Shown: positions 45,046 to 55,019, numbered from the stretch's first letter. The stretch: 64,000 nucleotides of DNA from UBA4742 sp963734965 (GCA_963734965.1 CAVTJK010000003.1:1612001-1676000), one strand, 5' to 3'. Notes: generated by a model from the letters alone, not told the origin. Made by a program: numbers and translations.

Positions 45046-45160
45046 GCGCCCGGGCCGAGGTTCCTCGCCTCCTCGCGGACGACGCAACGGAGAGGTGTAC
45101 CGTCCCTCGCGAGTCGCCCCGGATCCCGGCAGCCCTGTTCCTCGACCACGAAGGCTGCTG

Positions 45161-45913
45161 ATGATCGCATCGCCCCACCCCGTCGCCCGCAGCGGGAGCG
45201 ACTCCAATCGTCGAACGGCGGCGCTCGCCGGCTGGCTGTTCGTGGCGACCTTCGTCACCTCGATCCCCGCGCAGCTCATCCTCTACGGCCCGGTCCTGCA
45301 CAAGTCCAACTACATCACCGGTGCCGGCACCGACGCCCACAACGCCGTCGCTCTCGGGGCGCTGCTCGAAGTGCTCCTCATCGTGGCCAACATCGGCACC
45401 GCGGTCGTGCTCTTCCCGATCCTCAAGCGGCAGAGCGAAGCGGGTGCTCTGGGCTACGTCGCGGCCCGCCTCATCGAATCGACGTTCATCGCCATCGGCA
45501 TCGTGAGCCTGCTGGCCATCCTGACCGTGCGAGAGGACGGCGTCCACGGCGCGAACGCCGCCCTCGGCAAGGCCCTCGTCGCGGTCCATGACTGGACGTT
45601 CCTCCTCGGACCGGGGTTCATCGTCGGCATCGGCAACGGGCTGCTGCTGGGCTACCTGATGTACCGGTCCGGCCTGGTGCCCCGGGGGATGGCGATGCTG
45701 GGCATCGTCGGCGGGTCCCTGATCTGCGCCTCGGGGGTCCTCGTCCTGTTCGGCGTCATCGCCGGCAACGGCTCCCCGGTTCAGGCCGTCGCCACCATCC
45801 CGGAGTTCATCTGGGAGCTGTCGCTCGGCATCTACCTCATCGTCAAGGGATTCAAGCCGTGTCCGATCCTCGAGGCTGACGGCCCCGAGCTGGCGGGGCT
45901 GGCCCCGACCTAG
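45161..45913 (+). CDS. DUF4386 membrane protein
   Basis: A 250-residue membrane protein with about six helices: AALAGWLFVATFVTSIPAQL, VALGALLEVLLIVANIGTAV, STFIAIGIVSLLAILTV, FLLGPGFIVGIGNGLLLGYL, GMAMLGIVGGSLICASGVLV and a final FIWELSLGIYLIVKGF. The pattern and the conserved GPGFIVGIGNG loop match DUF4386, a family without known function. ATG 45161 is chosen; a longer frame from 45095 adds unlikely Arg/Pro-rich residues. Confidence 0.8.
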   Translation: MIASPHPVARSGSDSNRRTAALAGWLFVATFVTSIPAQLILYGPVLHKSNYITGAGTDAHNAVALGALLEVLLIVANIGTAVVLFPILKRQSEAGALGYVAARLIESTFIAIGIVSLLAILTVREDGVHGANAALGKALVAVHDWTFLLGPGFIVGIGNGLLLGYLMYRSGLVPRGMAMLGIVGGSLICASGVLVLFGVIAGNGSPVQAVATIPEFIWELSLGIYLIVKGFKPCPILEADGPELAGLAPT

Positions 45914-46050
45914 CGTGCCCCGCCGGGTTCGAGCTCGAACCGAGCAGCATCGGAGAAGCATCCCTGCGTGAGGTGCTCATAGGGTCGACGCATGCCAGTT
46001 GCCGACTCGTGGCCGCTGGCGGCAGCCGACTCAGGAAGGGACCCGGCACC

Positions 46051-46287
46051 GTGAAGACCATGACGTGCAAGCAGTTGGGCGGAGCGTGTGATCTTGCGCT
46101 CCAGGGCAACACCGCCGACGAGGTGATCAAGGCTCAGGACAAGCATCTGAACGACATCGTCGCCGAGGGCGACGAAGCGCACAAGAATGCGCTGGCGGAC
46201 ATGAAGGGCCGGTGGAAGCATCCCATCACGGGGATGAAGTGGTACCGGAAGACCAAACGGGAGTACGCGGCGATGCCCGAGGAGTGA
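46051..46287 (+). CDS. DUF1059-like small protein
   Basis: A 78-residue soluble protein from GTG 46051 (VKTMTCKQLGGACDLALQGN, then TADEVIKAQDKHLNDIV), with AGGAAGGG upstream. The opening MTCKQLGG-C pattern is the signature of the DUF1059 family. The second half contains ADMKGRWKHPITGMKWYRKT. Function unknown. The following DinB gene begins five bases after its stop. Confidence 0.75.
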   Translation: MKTMTCKQLGGACDLALQGNTADEVIKAQDKHLNDIVAEGDEAHKNALADMKGRWKHPITGMKWYRKTKREYAAMPEE

Positions 46288-46292
46288 TCGCC

Positions 46293-46883
46293 ATGGCCGA
46301 CGGCGACGAACGGGAGGGGGGCCAGCGCACGCTGGAGCAGGCGAAGATGCGTCCCGACGACGTCGAGGGTTTCACCGAAGCGTGGGCGATCCTTCGGCCG
46401 CGCTGGGAGGCCACGATCCAGAGCACCCAGTCGTTGCCGGCCGAGGCGCTCCACACGCGCGTGAACGGCGAGTGGTCGTTCATCGAGACCCTGCGCCACC
46501 TCAACTTCGCCAGCGCCGCCTGGGTCGGTCGGATGGTCCTCGGCGACCCGTCCCCGTGGCACCCGCTCGATCTCCCGTGGGACGAGGCGCCCGGCTGGGA
46601 CGGCATTCCCTGGGATCGCGGCGCCCGGCCGACCCTCGATGTCGTGCTCGATGTACGCCACCAACGCCAGGCGATGGTCAGCGGGGTGATCGGGTCGCTC
46701 ACCGACGAGCAGCTCGCATCCCAGGTGTCGCAGACCGCACCGGGATGGCCCCGCTTCGAGACGTTCCCGTTCAAGGAGTGCCTACTCATCGTCATCAACG
46801 AGGAGTGGCATCACAACGGCTACGCCGAGCGGGACCTGGCCACGCTCAGGGTGGCCGCGGTGGCTGACGGGCCCGAGGACTGA
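46293..46883 (+). CDS. DinB-fold protein
   Basis: A 196-residue four-helix-bundle protein. GEWSFIETLRHLNFASAAWV and VINEEWHHNGYAERDLATL provide the three His residues expected for the DinB metal site. The role may be thiol-dependent transfer or detoxification as in other DinB/MDMPI proteins, but the substrate is unknown. It starts right after the DUF1059-like gene, so the two are likely in one operon. Confidence 0.8.
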   Translation: MADGDEREGGQRTLEQAKMRPDDVEGFTEAWAILRPRWEATIQSTQSLPAEALHTRVNGEWSFIETLRHLNFASAAWVGRMVLGDPSPWHPLDLPWDEAPGWDGIPWDRGARPTLDVVLDVRHQRQAMVSGVIGSLTDEQLASQVSQTAPGWPRFETFPFKECLLIVINEEWHHNGYAERDLATLRVAAVADGPED

Positions 46884-46923
46884 ATCGACGACGCCATCGA
46901 GGGGCCGCGGGCAGACTCTCGGC

Positions 46924-48081
46924 ATGACTGATCACCTCGTCCCGCATCCCGACGACCGGTTCACCTTCGGCCTCTGGACGGTCGGCAACCCGGGCCGCGA
47001 CCCGTTCGGGCACGAGGTCCGCCCGCCGCTCGACCCCGTCGACTCGGTCCACCGCCTGGCCGAGCTCGGCGCCTACGGCGTGAACTTCCACGACGACGAC
47101 CTCGTGCCCGTACGGCTCGTCGCCCGCCGAGCGCGAGGCGATCCTCAAGCGGTTCCGGACCAGGCGCTCGACGAGACCGGCATGAAGGTGCCGATGACCA
47201 CGACGAACCTGTTCTCCCGGCCGGTGTTCAAGGAGGGCGCCTTCACCGCCAACGACCCGGACGTCCGCCGCTTCGCCGTGCGCCAAGACCCTCGACGCCA
47301 TCGACCTGGGCGCCGAGCTCGGGGCCGAGGTCTTCGTGATGTGGGGCGGCCGCGAGGGCGTCGAGGCCGACGCGGCCAAGGACGTGCGCGCTGGCGCTCG
47401 ACCGCTACAAGGAGGCGGTCGACCTGTGCTGCGAGCACATCCGCGAGCGCGGCTACGACATGCGGATCGCGCTCGAGCCGAAGCCGAACGAGCCGCGAGG
47501 CGACATCTTCCTGCCGACGGTCGGCCACGCGCTGGCGTTCATCGGCGAGCTCGAGTGGCCCGACATGGTCGGGTCTCAACCCGGAGTTCGCCCACGAGAC
47601 GATGTCGGGCTGAACTTCACCCACGGGGTGGCCCAGGCGCTGTGGCACGGCAAGCTCTTCCACATCGACCTCAACGCGCCAGCGGATCGGCAAGTTCGAC
47701 CAGGACTTCCGCTTCGGCTCCGAAGGGCATCCGCGACGCCTTCTACCTGGTGCGCCTGCTGGAGGACTCGGGGTGGGACGGCATGCGCCACTTCGACGCC
47801 CACGCCTACCGCACCGAGGACGCCGACGGCGTGTGGGACTTCGCCGCCGGCTGCATGCGCACCTACCTGATCCTCAAGGACAAGGCCGAGCGCATGCGCG
47901 ACGACGCCGAGATCCAGGAGGCGCTGGCGCGCGGCGAAGGCCGATCAGCTGAGCCGAGCCGACCGGGCCGCTCGCGGCCGTTCGCGCCGCGACCTTCGAC
48001 GAGGACGCGCTGGCCGCGCAGGGCTACGGCCACGAGCGCCTCGACCAGCTCGTGACCGAGCTGCTGCTCGGCGTGCGCTGA
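46924..48081 (+). CDS. xylA: Xylose isomerase (many indels)
   Basis: Isomerises D-xylose to D-xylulose (and glucose to fructose) with two divalent metals. The reconstructed protein has FTFGLWTVGNPGRDPFG, the catalytic His in GAYGVNFHDDDLVP, VMWGGREGVEADAAKDV, the metal-ligand region IALEPKPNEPRGDIFLPTVG, GLNFTHGVAQALWHGKLFHI and DSGWDGMRHFDAHAYRTED. Corrected length is about 383 residues, as expected. Extra bases lie near 47105, 47283, 47391, 47573, 47684, 47729 and 47940, with a probable missing base near 47165. It ends in TGATG with xylB. Confidence 0.93.
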
Positions 48082-49516
48082 TGCCACTGGTCGCCGGGGT
48101 CGACTCGTCGACCTCGGCGTGCAAGGTCGAGGTCCGCGACGCCGACACCGGCGAGCTCGTCGCCGCCGGTCGGGCGCCGCACCCGCCGACCACGCCGCCG
48201 CGCAGCGAGCAGGATCCGCGGCGACTGGTGGGCGGCCTTCGAGACGGCCTGCGCCGAGGCGGGCGTCGCTCGGCCGCAACCGCCCGGCGGCGATCGCCGT
48301 CGCCGGCCAGCAGCACGGTCTGGTCGCGCTCGACGCCGCCGGCGAGGTGCTGCGCCCGGCCAAGCTGTGGAACGACACCGAGTCGGCGCCCGACGCCGAC
48401 GAGCTGGTCGCCGCGCTCGGTGCCCGGTGCGTGGGCGAGCGCGTGCGGGAGCGTCCCGGTCGCCAGCTTCACCATCACGAAGCTCCGATGGCTGCGCCGC
48501 TGCGAGCCCGACGTGTTCGCGCCGGCTCGCCCACGTCGCTGCTGCCCCACGACTGGCTGACGGCGCCAGCTCACCGGCGCGCCGACCGACCGATCGCGGC
48601 GACGCGTCGGGGACCGGGTGGTGGTCGCCGGCCGAGGAGCGCTACCGCTACGACCTGCTCGCGCTGGTGGACGACACCGTGGCGTGGGAGCGGCATGCTC
48701 CCCGAGGTGCTGGCGCCCACCGAGCCGGCCGGGGAGTGGGAGGGCATGGTCGTCGGCCCGGGCACCGGGCGACAACATGGCCGCCGCCCTCGGACTCGGC
48801 CTGCGCGCCGGGCGACCTGGCGCTCAGCCTCGGCACCAGCGGCACCGCGTTCTGCGTCAGCGAGCGACCCGACCGCCGACGCCATCGGGCACCGTGGCCG
48901 GGTTCGCCGACGCCACCGGCCGCTACCTGCCGCTGGTCTGCACGCTCAACGCCACCAAGGTCACCGACACCGTCGCCCGCCTGCTCGGCGTCGACGCGGC
49001 CGGCCTCGACGGCCTCGCCCTGGCCGCGCCCGCCGGCGCCGGCGGCCTCGTGCTCGTCCCGCACCTCGATGGCGAGCGCACGCCGAACCGGCCCGACGCC
49101 ACCGGCACTGCTCACCGGCATCCGCTCCGACATCACCCGCGAGCAGCTGGCCCGCGCCGCCGTCGAAGGCGTCGTGTGCAACCTGCTCGCCGGCGCCGAC
49201 CAGCTCGTCCGACGGTGCCCGGCGCCGGGCGGGCCGGCTGCTGCTCATCGGCGGAGGCGCCCGCAGCGCCGCCTATCGCCAGGTCGTCGCCGACCTGACC
49301 GGTCGGACCGTCCTCGTGCCCGACGCGGACGAGGTCGTCGCCCGCGGCGCCGCGGTCCAGGCCGCGGCCGTGCTCACCGGCTGCGCCTTCGACGACATCA
49401 CCGACGCCTGGGGCCACGGTCCGGCGGCGACCGTCGATCCCGACCCGTCCGTCGACGGCGCCTCCATCCGCGCCACGTACAACAACGTCATCGGCGCTGG
49501 GTCGCCCCCCGGGTAG
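48081..49516 (+). CDS. xylB: Xylulokinase (many indels)
   Basis: Phosphorylates D-xylulose to xylulose-5-phosphate for the pentose phosphate pathway. FGGY-type sugar kinase features: VAGVDSSTSACKVEV at the N-terminus, AIAVAGQQHGLVALDAAG, the substrate-loop LWNDTES, ALSLGTSGTAFCVSE, GLVLVPHLDGERTPNRPDAT and the C-terminal ATP region LLLIGGGARSAAYRQVVADL. The gene overlaps the xylA stop by one base. At least eight indels (for example near 48225, 48290, 48440, 48525, 48770, 48815, 49110 and 49215) split it; corrected length is about 470 residues. Confidence 0.92.
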
Positions 49517-49546
49517 TCGTGCCGGCGGGACGAGCACTGCGACAGC

Positions 49547-50515
49547 TCAGCCGTTCACGGCGGCGGCGAACGACTCGAGCTCAGCGGGGATGTTCCCGGC
49601 GGGTTGGTAGGCGATGTCGGTGACTCCGGCCGCCTCGAGTGCGGCCAGTCGGTCGCGGAGCTCGGTCGTCGTCCAGGCGTAGCCCATGAGTTGGACATGG
49701 GTGGGCGAGACGAAGGGTCGATCCCGTTCGTTGACATCGATCAGGTGCAGGTCGTGCATCGCCAGATGGCGTTCCTCGGGGGCTACGTCGTCGTAGGCGT
49801 GAAGCCAGTCGTCGAGACCGGGGATGAGCTCGTGCGGCAGTCGGTTCTCGGTCACGAAGTGGTACGCGACAGGGACGGCGTGTCCGGCCGCGGCCATGAC
49901 CCGGGGCGAGTCGATGTCCTCGCCCTCGCCCAGGACCGTGCCGGGGAAGAGGTAGGCCTCCCACGCGAACCCCGGCACCGGACCGGCGCCGGCGAGGAAG
50001 AGGCCGTCGGCGACCTCCTTCGCGATGGCGATGCCCCTTGGTCCCGCCGCGCCGAGCAGGAACGGGACCTCGATCGGTCGGCTCGGTCCGAAGCCGTCCG
50101 GCTGCAGCATCCGCAGGCGACCTCCCTCCCAGGTGACGGTCTCGCCGCGCAGGAGGGCCCTCACTGTGTCCACATAGGTCGCGACGTCGGCCCACTTCAG
50201 CGGTCGTTGGCCCATCGCGAACCGGCCCGTGAAGCCGGTCCCGACCGCCACGGCGACCCGTCCCGGTCCCGCGATGTCGACGAGCGTGCCGATGGCCGCC
50301 GCGGTCACCATCGGGTGACGCAGGCTGGGGATGAGCACGCCTGGTCCCAGTCCGATGGTCGTGGTTCGCTCGGCGGCGCGACACAGCTGCACCCAGACGT
50401 CGGGGTAGAGGGCGGGGGAGTCGTAGCACCACGCCCGCTCGTAGCCGAGCGACTCGGCGAGCCGGATGTGCTCGTGGGTGTCCAACGAAGTCGCGAACGC
50501 GCACGTCAGTCGCAT
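49547..50515 (-). CDS. Luciferase-like (LLM) flavin/F420 oxidoreductase
   Basis: A 322-residue TIM-barrel oxidoreductase (MRLTCAFATSLDTHEHIRLA, AESLGYERAWCYDSPAL, TIGLGPGVLIPSLRHPMVTA, FLLGAAGPRGIAIAKEVADG). It has the layout of LLM enzymes that use F420 or FMN. It is downstream of, and overlaps by ten bases, the TetR gene on the same strand, so it is probably regulated by it. The substrate is unknown. Confidence 0.87.
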   Translation of the reverse strand: MRLTCAFATSLDTHEHIRLAESLGYERAWCYDSPALYPDVWVQLCRAAERTTTIGLGPGVLIPSLRHPMVTAAAIGTLVDIAGPGRVAVAVGTGFTGRFAMGQRPLKWADVATYVDTVRALLRGETVTWEGGRLRMLQPDGFGPSRPIEVPFLLGAAGPRGIAIAKEVADGLFLAGAGPVPGFAWEAYLFPGTVLGEGEDIDSPRVMAAAGHAVPVAYHFVTENRLPHELIPGLDDWLHAYDDVAPEERHLAMHDLHLIDVNERDRPFVSPTHVQLMGYAWTTTELRDRLAALEAAGVTDIAYQPAGNIPAELESFAAAVNG

Positions 50516-51111
50516 GACGTCGCCGCCACCACGAGCTCGGCGATGCCCTCGACGTCCGCCTTCGACGGGGTGTACCGCATCAGGAGCGGGAGCATCAGCA
50601 GCGGCGAGGTGAGCGTGAGCAGCACGGTGTCGGTATCGACGTCGGCTCGGACCTCGCCACGAGACCGCGCTCGTTCGACGACGCCGCGCCAGGCATCGAA
50701 GAGCGGCTGGTAGTGCTCGAGCACAGCCTCGGTGTACTCCGGATGAGCACCGGACGCCATGATCGCGTTCTGAGAGACCTCGACCGGGGCGCTGAAGAAC
50801 TCGGCCAGCTGGGCGGCCAAGGCGTGCACGTCGCCGCGCCACGATCCGGTGTCGGGCGCCACGAGGTCGTTCGTGTGCAGCCTGAGGGCCTCTCGCAGCA
50901 GGTCGGCCTGGGTCGGCCACCATCGGTGGACCGTGGCCCGACTGACTCCGGCCCGGCGAGCGACCTCGACCGGTCCGGGATCGGCCTGACCCTCGGCGAG
51001 CAGGTCGAGGCAGGCCTGGGCCACGAGCAGGCGGACTCGCTCGCTGCGCCCGCCGGCCCGCGTCCTGACCGGTGCCGACGACGGGTCCGCCGCTTGTAAA
51101 CGAGACATCAT
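50506..51111 (-). CDS. TetR/AcrR family regulator
   Basis: A regulator of about 200 residues. The HTH is GPVEVARRAGVSRATVHRWW followed by PTQADLLREAL. The C-terminal domain (QNAIMASGAHPEYTEAVLEH and beyond) is typical of TetR_C-11-like proteins. ATG 51111 or 51108 starts the gene, only a few bases from a TAAAGT box, so a leaderless message is likely. It is divergent from an FAD oxidoreductase gene. Confidence 0.87.
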   Translation of the reverse strand: MMSRLQAADPSSAPVRTRAGGRSERVRLLVAQACLDLLAEGQADPGPVEVARRAGVSRATVHRWWPTQADLLREALRLHTNDLVAPDTGSWRGDVHALAAQLAEFFSAPVEVSQNAIMASGAHPEYTEAVLEHYQPLFDAWRGVVERARSRGEVRADVDTDTVLLTLTSPLLMLPLLMRYTPSKADVEGIAELVVAATSCD

Positions 51112-51121
51112 GTATACTTTA
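51091..51121. promoter_or_regulatory. Overlapping divergent promoters, TetR / FAD oxidoreductase
   Basis: On the plus strand TATACT (51113-51118) has a CGCTTG box 16 bases upstream. On the minus strand TAAAGT (51121-51116) sits just before the tetR ATG. The two promoters overlap, so one repressor bound here could control both. I find only a short GTATAC dyad rather than a clean long operator. Confidence 0.35.
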
Positions 51122-51159
51122 GGGGGCCAAGGCCGCTACTGGGGGACAGGGTCATCGGC

Positions 51160-52491
51160 ATGGTTGCGCTCTCGTTCTGGCACGACTCACTCGTCGCGGG
51201 TGACGACCTCGATCCTCGCCCTGCCCTCCCGGGGGACTGCGACGTCGACGTGGCGATCGTCGGCGCCGGCTTCACCGGTCTGTGGACCGCGTACTACCTG
51301 CGTCGAGCCGACCCGACACTTCGGGTCGTCGTGCTCGAACGTGACCACGCCGGCTTCGGGGCGTCGGGTCGCAACGGGGGCTGGTGCGTGGCCGATCAGG
51401 GGATCTCGCTGGCGGCCCTCGAGCGCGACGGCGGTCCGGGCGCCGCCGCGGCGATGGTTCGAGAGATGCACCGCAGCGTCGACGAGGTCGGTGCCATCGT
51501 GGACCGAGAGCACATCGACTGCGGGTTCGCCAAGGGTGGTGCCATCTACCTGGCGTCGACCCCGCGCCAGCTGGGTCACCTGCAGCGCCGCCTCGAGCTC
51601 CACGAGCGCTACGGCGTCGGCGAGGCCTACGAGCGCCTCGACCGGCGCCAGACGCTCGACATGGTCGACTTCGCCGGAGCCCTCGGCGGGGTGTTCACCC
51701 CCCACGCCGCCGCGCTCCATCCGGCGCGGCTGGCTCGAGGGCTGGCCGTCGCCGTCGAAGCCAACGGTGGCGTCGTGCACGAACGGACCGGTGTGCGCGC
51801 CATCGAGCCCGGTCTCGTGCGGACCGATCACGGGACCGTCCGGGCCTCGGTGGTCGTCCGGGCCACCGAGGCCTACACGGGGACGATCAAGGGCCACGAG
51901 CGTGACTTCCTGCCGTTGGGCAACTACATGGTGGCGACCGAGCCCATCGACAACGGGGTCTGGGCCCAGATCGGTCTGGCCAACCGTGAGCTGTTCGAGG
52001 ACAACGCCACGATGCTCGGCTACGGCCAGCGAACCGCTGACGGCCGGATCGCGTGGGGTGGTCTCAGCGCGCCCTACTGGTGGCGCTCGGGCATCCCGGC
52101 ATCGCCCATGCAGGATCGCCGGGTGCAGGCCCGACTCGAACGTTCCCTCGTCACCCGCTTCCCCGTCCTGCACGGGGTGAGGTTCACCCACCATTGGGGA
52201 GGCGTGCTCGGCGTCCCCCGGGATCTGCGCGCGAGGGTGGGCATCGATCGCTCGACCGGCCTGGCCTGGGGCGGCGGCTACAACGGTGCCGGCGTCGCCG
52301 CCGCCAACGTCGCCGGCCGAACGCTCGCGGACCTCATCCGCGAAGTCGACACCGAGCTGGTGCGCTTGCCATGGGTCGGTGGGCACTCGCGGACCTGGGA
52401 ACCCGAGCCGCTGCGTTGGTTGGGCGTGCACACCGTGACCTCGCTCGCTCACATCAGCGACCGCATCGACGCCCGTCGCCACGCCGGTTGA
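51160..52491 (+). CDS. FAD-dependent amine/amino-acid oxidoreductase (DAO family)
   Basis: A 443-residue flavoprotein. The Rossmann dinucleotide motif is VAIVGAGFTGLWTAYYL (residues 30-46), followed by ASGRNGGWCVADQG, which is characteristic of DAO-type gamma-glutamylputrescine or glycine oxidase-like enzymes. The C-terminal FAD region is GLAWGGGYNGAGVAAANVAG. It probably oxidises an amine or amino acid to an imine. It begins the plus-strand part of the catabolic cluster and is divergent from the TetR gene. Confidence 0.88.
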   Translation: MVALSFWHDSLVAGDDLDPRPALPGDCDVDVAIVGAGFTGLWTAYYLRRADPTLRVVVLERDHAGFGASGRNGGWCVADQGISLAALERDGGPGAAAAMVREMHRSVDEVGAIVDREHIDCGFAKGGAIYLASTPRQLGHLQRRLELHERYGVGEAYERLDRRQTLDMVDFAGALGGVFTPHAAALHPARLARGLAVAVEANGGVVHERTGVRAIEPGLVRTDHGTVRASVVVRATEAYTGTIKGHERDFLPLGNYMVATEPIDNGVWAQIGLANRELFEDNATMLGYGQRTADGRIAWGGLSAPYWWRSGIPASPMQDRRVQARLERSLVTRFPVLHGVRFTHHWGGVLGVPRDLRARVGIDRSTGLAWGGGYNGAGVAAANVAGRTLADLIREVDTELVRLPWVGGHSRTWEPEPLRWLGVHTVTSLAHISDRIDARRHAG

Positions 52492-52561
52492 CGCGGCGCG
52501 GCGGCCCTGCGAGTGGCTCGTTCGGTGGCGGCCGGGCGGGTGTGTGGGAGCATCGTCTCTC

Positions 52562-53404
52562 ATGGCTGATCTCATCGTCGAGCCGACCGCGGCCGGGCCC
52601 GGGGTGCAGGTGCGGGGCCTCGACCTCCGGCGCGATCTCGATTCTCGGACGACCGAGCGGCTGCGCGCCCTCTGGCTCCAGCATCAGGTCGTGGTCCTCC
52701 CGGATCAGGAGCTGTCCTTCGCCGAGCTCGAGACGGTCGCCTCCGCGTTCGGACCGATCGGCGAGGATCCTTACTTCCGACCGATCCCCGGGCAGTCACA
52801 TGTAGTGGCGCTGACTCGGGAGGCTGAGGAAGTCAGCCCCCTGTTCGCCGATGTGTGGCACTCGGACTGGAGCTTCCTGCCCTCGCCACCAGCGGGCACC
52901 TTGCTCTACGGCGTCGACATCCCGCCCTCGGGCGGCGACACGTTGTTCGCCGATCAGTACGCGGCGTACGACCTGCTGCCGAGTGCGCTCAAGGACCGCA
53001 TCGACGGGCGGCAGGGGATCCACTCGGCGCGGCGGGGCTACTCGAGGGCCGGTTTGTACGGGGACCGCGACGTCGGGCGCTCGATGGCCATCGTGGCCTC
53101 CGATGACGCGCTGGCCACGCAACTCCATCCGTTGGTCCGTGTGCACCCCGAGACCGGGCGATCCGCGCTCTATTGCAGCCTGGCCTACACCATCGGCGTC
53201 GACGGGCTCGACGAGGCCGACGGCAATGCCCTGCTCGGCGAGCTCTTCGCACACCTGGCTCCGGCCGAGCACATCTACCGTCATCGTTGGGCTCCGGGCA
53301 TGGTCGCCTTGTGGGACAACCGCTGCGTGTTGCACTCGGCGACAGGAGGATACGAGGGCCACCGCCGCGAGCTGCATCGCCTGACCATCGCCGAGCGCAC
53401 CTGA
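52562..53404 (+). CDS. TauD/TfdA-family Fe(II)/2-oxoglutarate dioxygenase
   Basis: A 280-residue dioxygenase. The facial triad is His100 and Asp102 in WHSDWSF and distal His258 in LWDNRCVLHSATGGY; the 2-oxoglutarate-binding Arg lies in RRELHRLTI near the end. The PSGGDTLFADQYAAYD segment is typical of the family. It would hydroxylate a carboxylate, sulfonate or ether substrate, with decarboxylation of 2-oxoglutarate. It follows the FAD oxidoreductase gene by 70 bases. Confidence 0.9.
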   Translation: MADLIVEPTAAGPGVQVRGLDLRRDLDSRTTERLRALWLQHQVVVLPDQELSFAELETVASAFGPIGEDPYFRPIPGQSHVVALTREAEEVSPLFADVWHSDWSFLPSPPAGTLLYGVDIPPSGGDTLFADQYAAYDLLPSALKDRIDGRQGIHSARRGYSRAGLYGDRDVGRSMAIVASDDALATQLHPLVRVHPETGRSALYCSLAYTIGVDGLDEADGNALLGELFAHLAPAEHIYRHRWAPGMVALWDNRCVLHSATGGYEGHRRELHRLTIAERT

Positions 53405-53419
53405 GCCGCGGTCGATCCG

Positions 53420-54544
53420 TCAGGCGGGCGGGTGTGGTCTCGGCGTGAGGACGATCGGGCGCAGGTAGTCGGCGGGGTCCTGCAACCAGTGCAAGGTGGT
53501 CATGAGTCCGGGCCGGGCGGCCAGCGCCTTGTCGAGCGGGGCGCGAAAGCCGGCCGACCCACCGCCTCGACCGGTGTCGTGGTGGAGCGGGTAGAGCACG
53601 CCGACCCGAAGGGCCTGGGCGTAGTCGACCGGATCGCGCATGCCCTGCACCGCGAGTCCGAGCCCCAGGATCGAGCCGAACTCGACGTCGGACGCCGGTA
53701 GGGCCTGCAGGGCCTTGACGAGATCGGGCGCCTCGGTGGCGATGGGTCCGTTGGTGTCGTTCCAGACGAACGACAGGCCGTCGACGGAAAACCGGTAGAG
53801 GACCGCTTCGCACCCTCCGGTGTTGCACGGCGGCTCGGTGTCGGGGCCACTGTGCAGGTTTCGCACGGCGGTCACCTGGATCTGGTCGCCGAGGGGATGG
53901 ACCTCGGCGGTGGCGCCGAACTTCGAGTCCGCCGGCAGCACGTCGAGGCACGAGACGCTGGTGCCCGCCTCGCGCTCGGCCAGCGCGCAGTGCTGGGGCA
54001 AGCCGACGACGGTGGCACCTGTCTGGCGCACGAGCTGGCCGAGCTCGCACGCGTGGTCGCTGTGGCCGTGGCCGACGAAGATGGCCTCCGGCTTCAGCGC
54101 CGCCAGTTGGGCGTAGTCGGTGGGGACATAGGGCTTCGACCCCACCGTCCCGGCACTGTCCGACGACCCGCAGGGACCGGGGTTGTTGATGTAGGTGTCA
54201 AGAAGGACGACGCGGCCCTCGATCGACACCGCCAGGCTGGCGATGCCGAACCACGAGACGATCACCCGGTCGGCTCGCACGTGCCCTCCGGTATCGACGT
54301 TGTCGGAACCGAAGAAGGCTCGGCGGGCCGCGACGGTGGCCGGCGGCAGGGGTGCGAGGGTGGTCGTCGGCGCACTGGTCGTCGTCGACCGGACCGCTAC
54401 GGCGGTCGTCGAGGGGCCACGGCCCGCCGCCAGTCCGCGATGGGTCGAGCTCGAGCACGCCAGCGCGACCAGCATCGTCGCCGCCGCCAGCGCCGCTCCG
54501 GCGCCGAGCCCGTGCCGGCTGGTCCTCTGCGTCATCTCGGTCAT
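53420..54544 (-). CDS. MBL-fold metallo-hydrolase lipoprotein
   Basis: A 374-residue protein. ATG 54544 begins a lipoprotein signal (GLGAGAALAAATMLVALAC, lipobox ALAC), then a Thr/Ala-rich linker. The mature domain has the metallo-beta-lactamase motif GHGHSDHACELG (HxHxDH) and later His/Asp residues (NLHSGPD, FVWNDTNGP, YPLHHDTGRG). It is likely an exported, membrane-anchored hydrolase; its substrate is unknown. It is convergent with the dioxygenase gene and divergent from a cupin. Confidence 0.85.
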   Translation of the reverse strand: MTEMTQRTSRHGLGAGAALAAATMLVALACSSSTHRGLAAGRGPSTTAVAVRSTTTSAPTTTLAPLPPATVAARRAFFGSDNVDTGGHVRADRVIVSWFGIASLAVSIEGRVVLLDTYINNPGPCGSSDSAGTVGSKPYVPTDYAQLAALKPEAIFVGHGHSDHACELGQLVRQTGATVVGLPQHCALAEREAGTSVSCLDVLPADSKFGATAEVHPLGDQIQVTAVRNLHSGPDTEPPCNTGGCEAVLYRFSVDGLSFVWNDTNGPIATEAPDLVKALQALPASDVEFGSILGLGLAVQGMRDPVDYAQALRVGVLYPLHHDTGRGGGSAGFRAPLDKALAARPGLMTTLHWLQDPADYLRPIVLTPRPHPPA

Positions 54545-54638
54545 CGGAGCGACCACTATTGCCCGCCGGCGACCGTGCTTGTGGCACCATCGGGCGAGCA
54601 GCACCCGCCCAGGTGTGGTGACCACGGAGGGTTGAACG

Positions 54639-55019
54639 ATGGACGTACGCAACGTGGCGACGGTCGAGCCCGAGGTCGAGCACAACGGGACCGTGCCGGT
54701 GTGGTGGCTCATCCGTCCCCAGGAGATGCAGGCCCTCACCGAGGGGGGCTACCTCGAGCTGGCCAACGAGTTCGAGGTCGCGGTCGGGGGCGAGGTGTTC
54801 CCCCACAGCCACCCGACCCATGAGTTCTACTTCGTGATGACGGGGGAGGGGATCATGACGATCGACGGCGAGGAGCAGCCGGTGAAGCCGAGCGACCTCG
54901 TCCACATCCCGCCGGACAAGGTCCACAGCTTGCGACCCACCGGCGACGAGGCCATCCATTGCTTCTGCTTCGCGGTCGCCGTGCCGGGGGCCGGGGCCAT
55001 CGACTACACGAACCACTGA
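54639..55019 (+). CDS. Cupin-domain protein
   Basis: A 126-residue single-domain cupin. Motif 1 is FPHSHPTHEFYFVMTGEGIM and motif 2 is LVHIPPDKVHSLRP, giving three His and one Glu for metal binding. The reaction is not predictable. It is divergent from the MBL lipoprotein and precedes the aldehyde dehydrogenase gene by 101 bases. Confidence 0.82.
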   Translation: MDVRNVATVEPEVEHNGTVPVWWLIRPQEMQALTEGGYLELANEFEVAVGGEVFPHSHPTHEFYFVMTGEGIMTIDGEEQPVKPSDLVHIPPDKVHSLRPTGDEAIHCFCFAVAVPGAGAIDYTNH

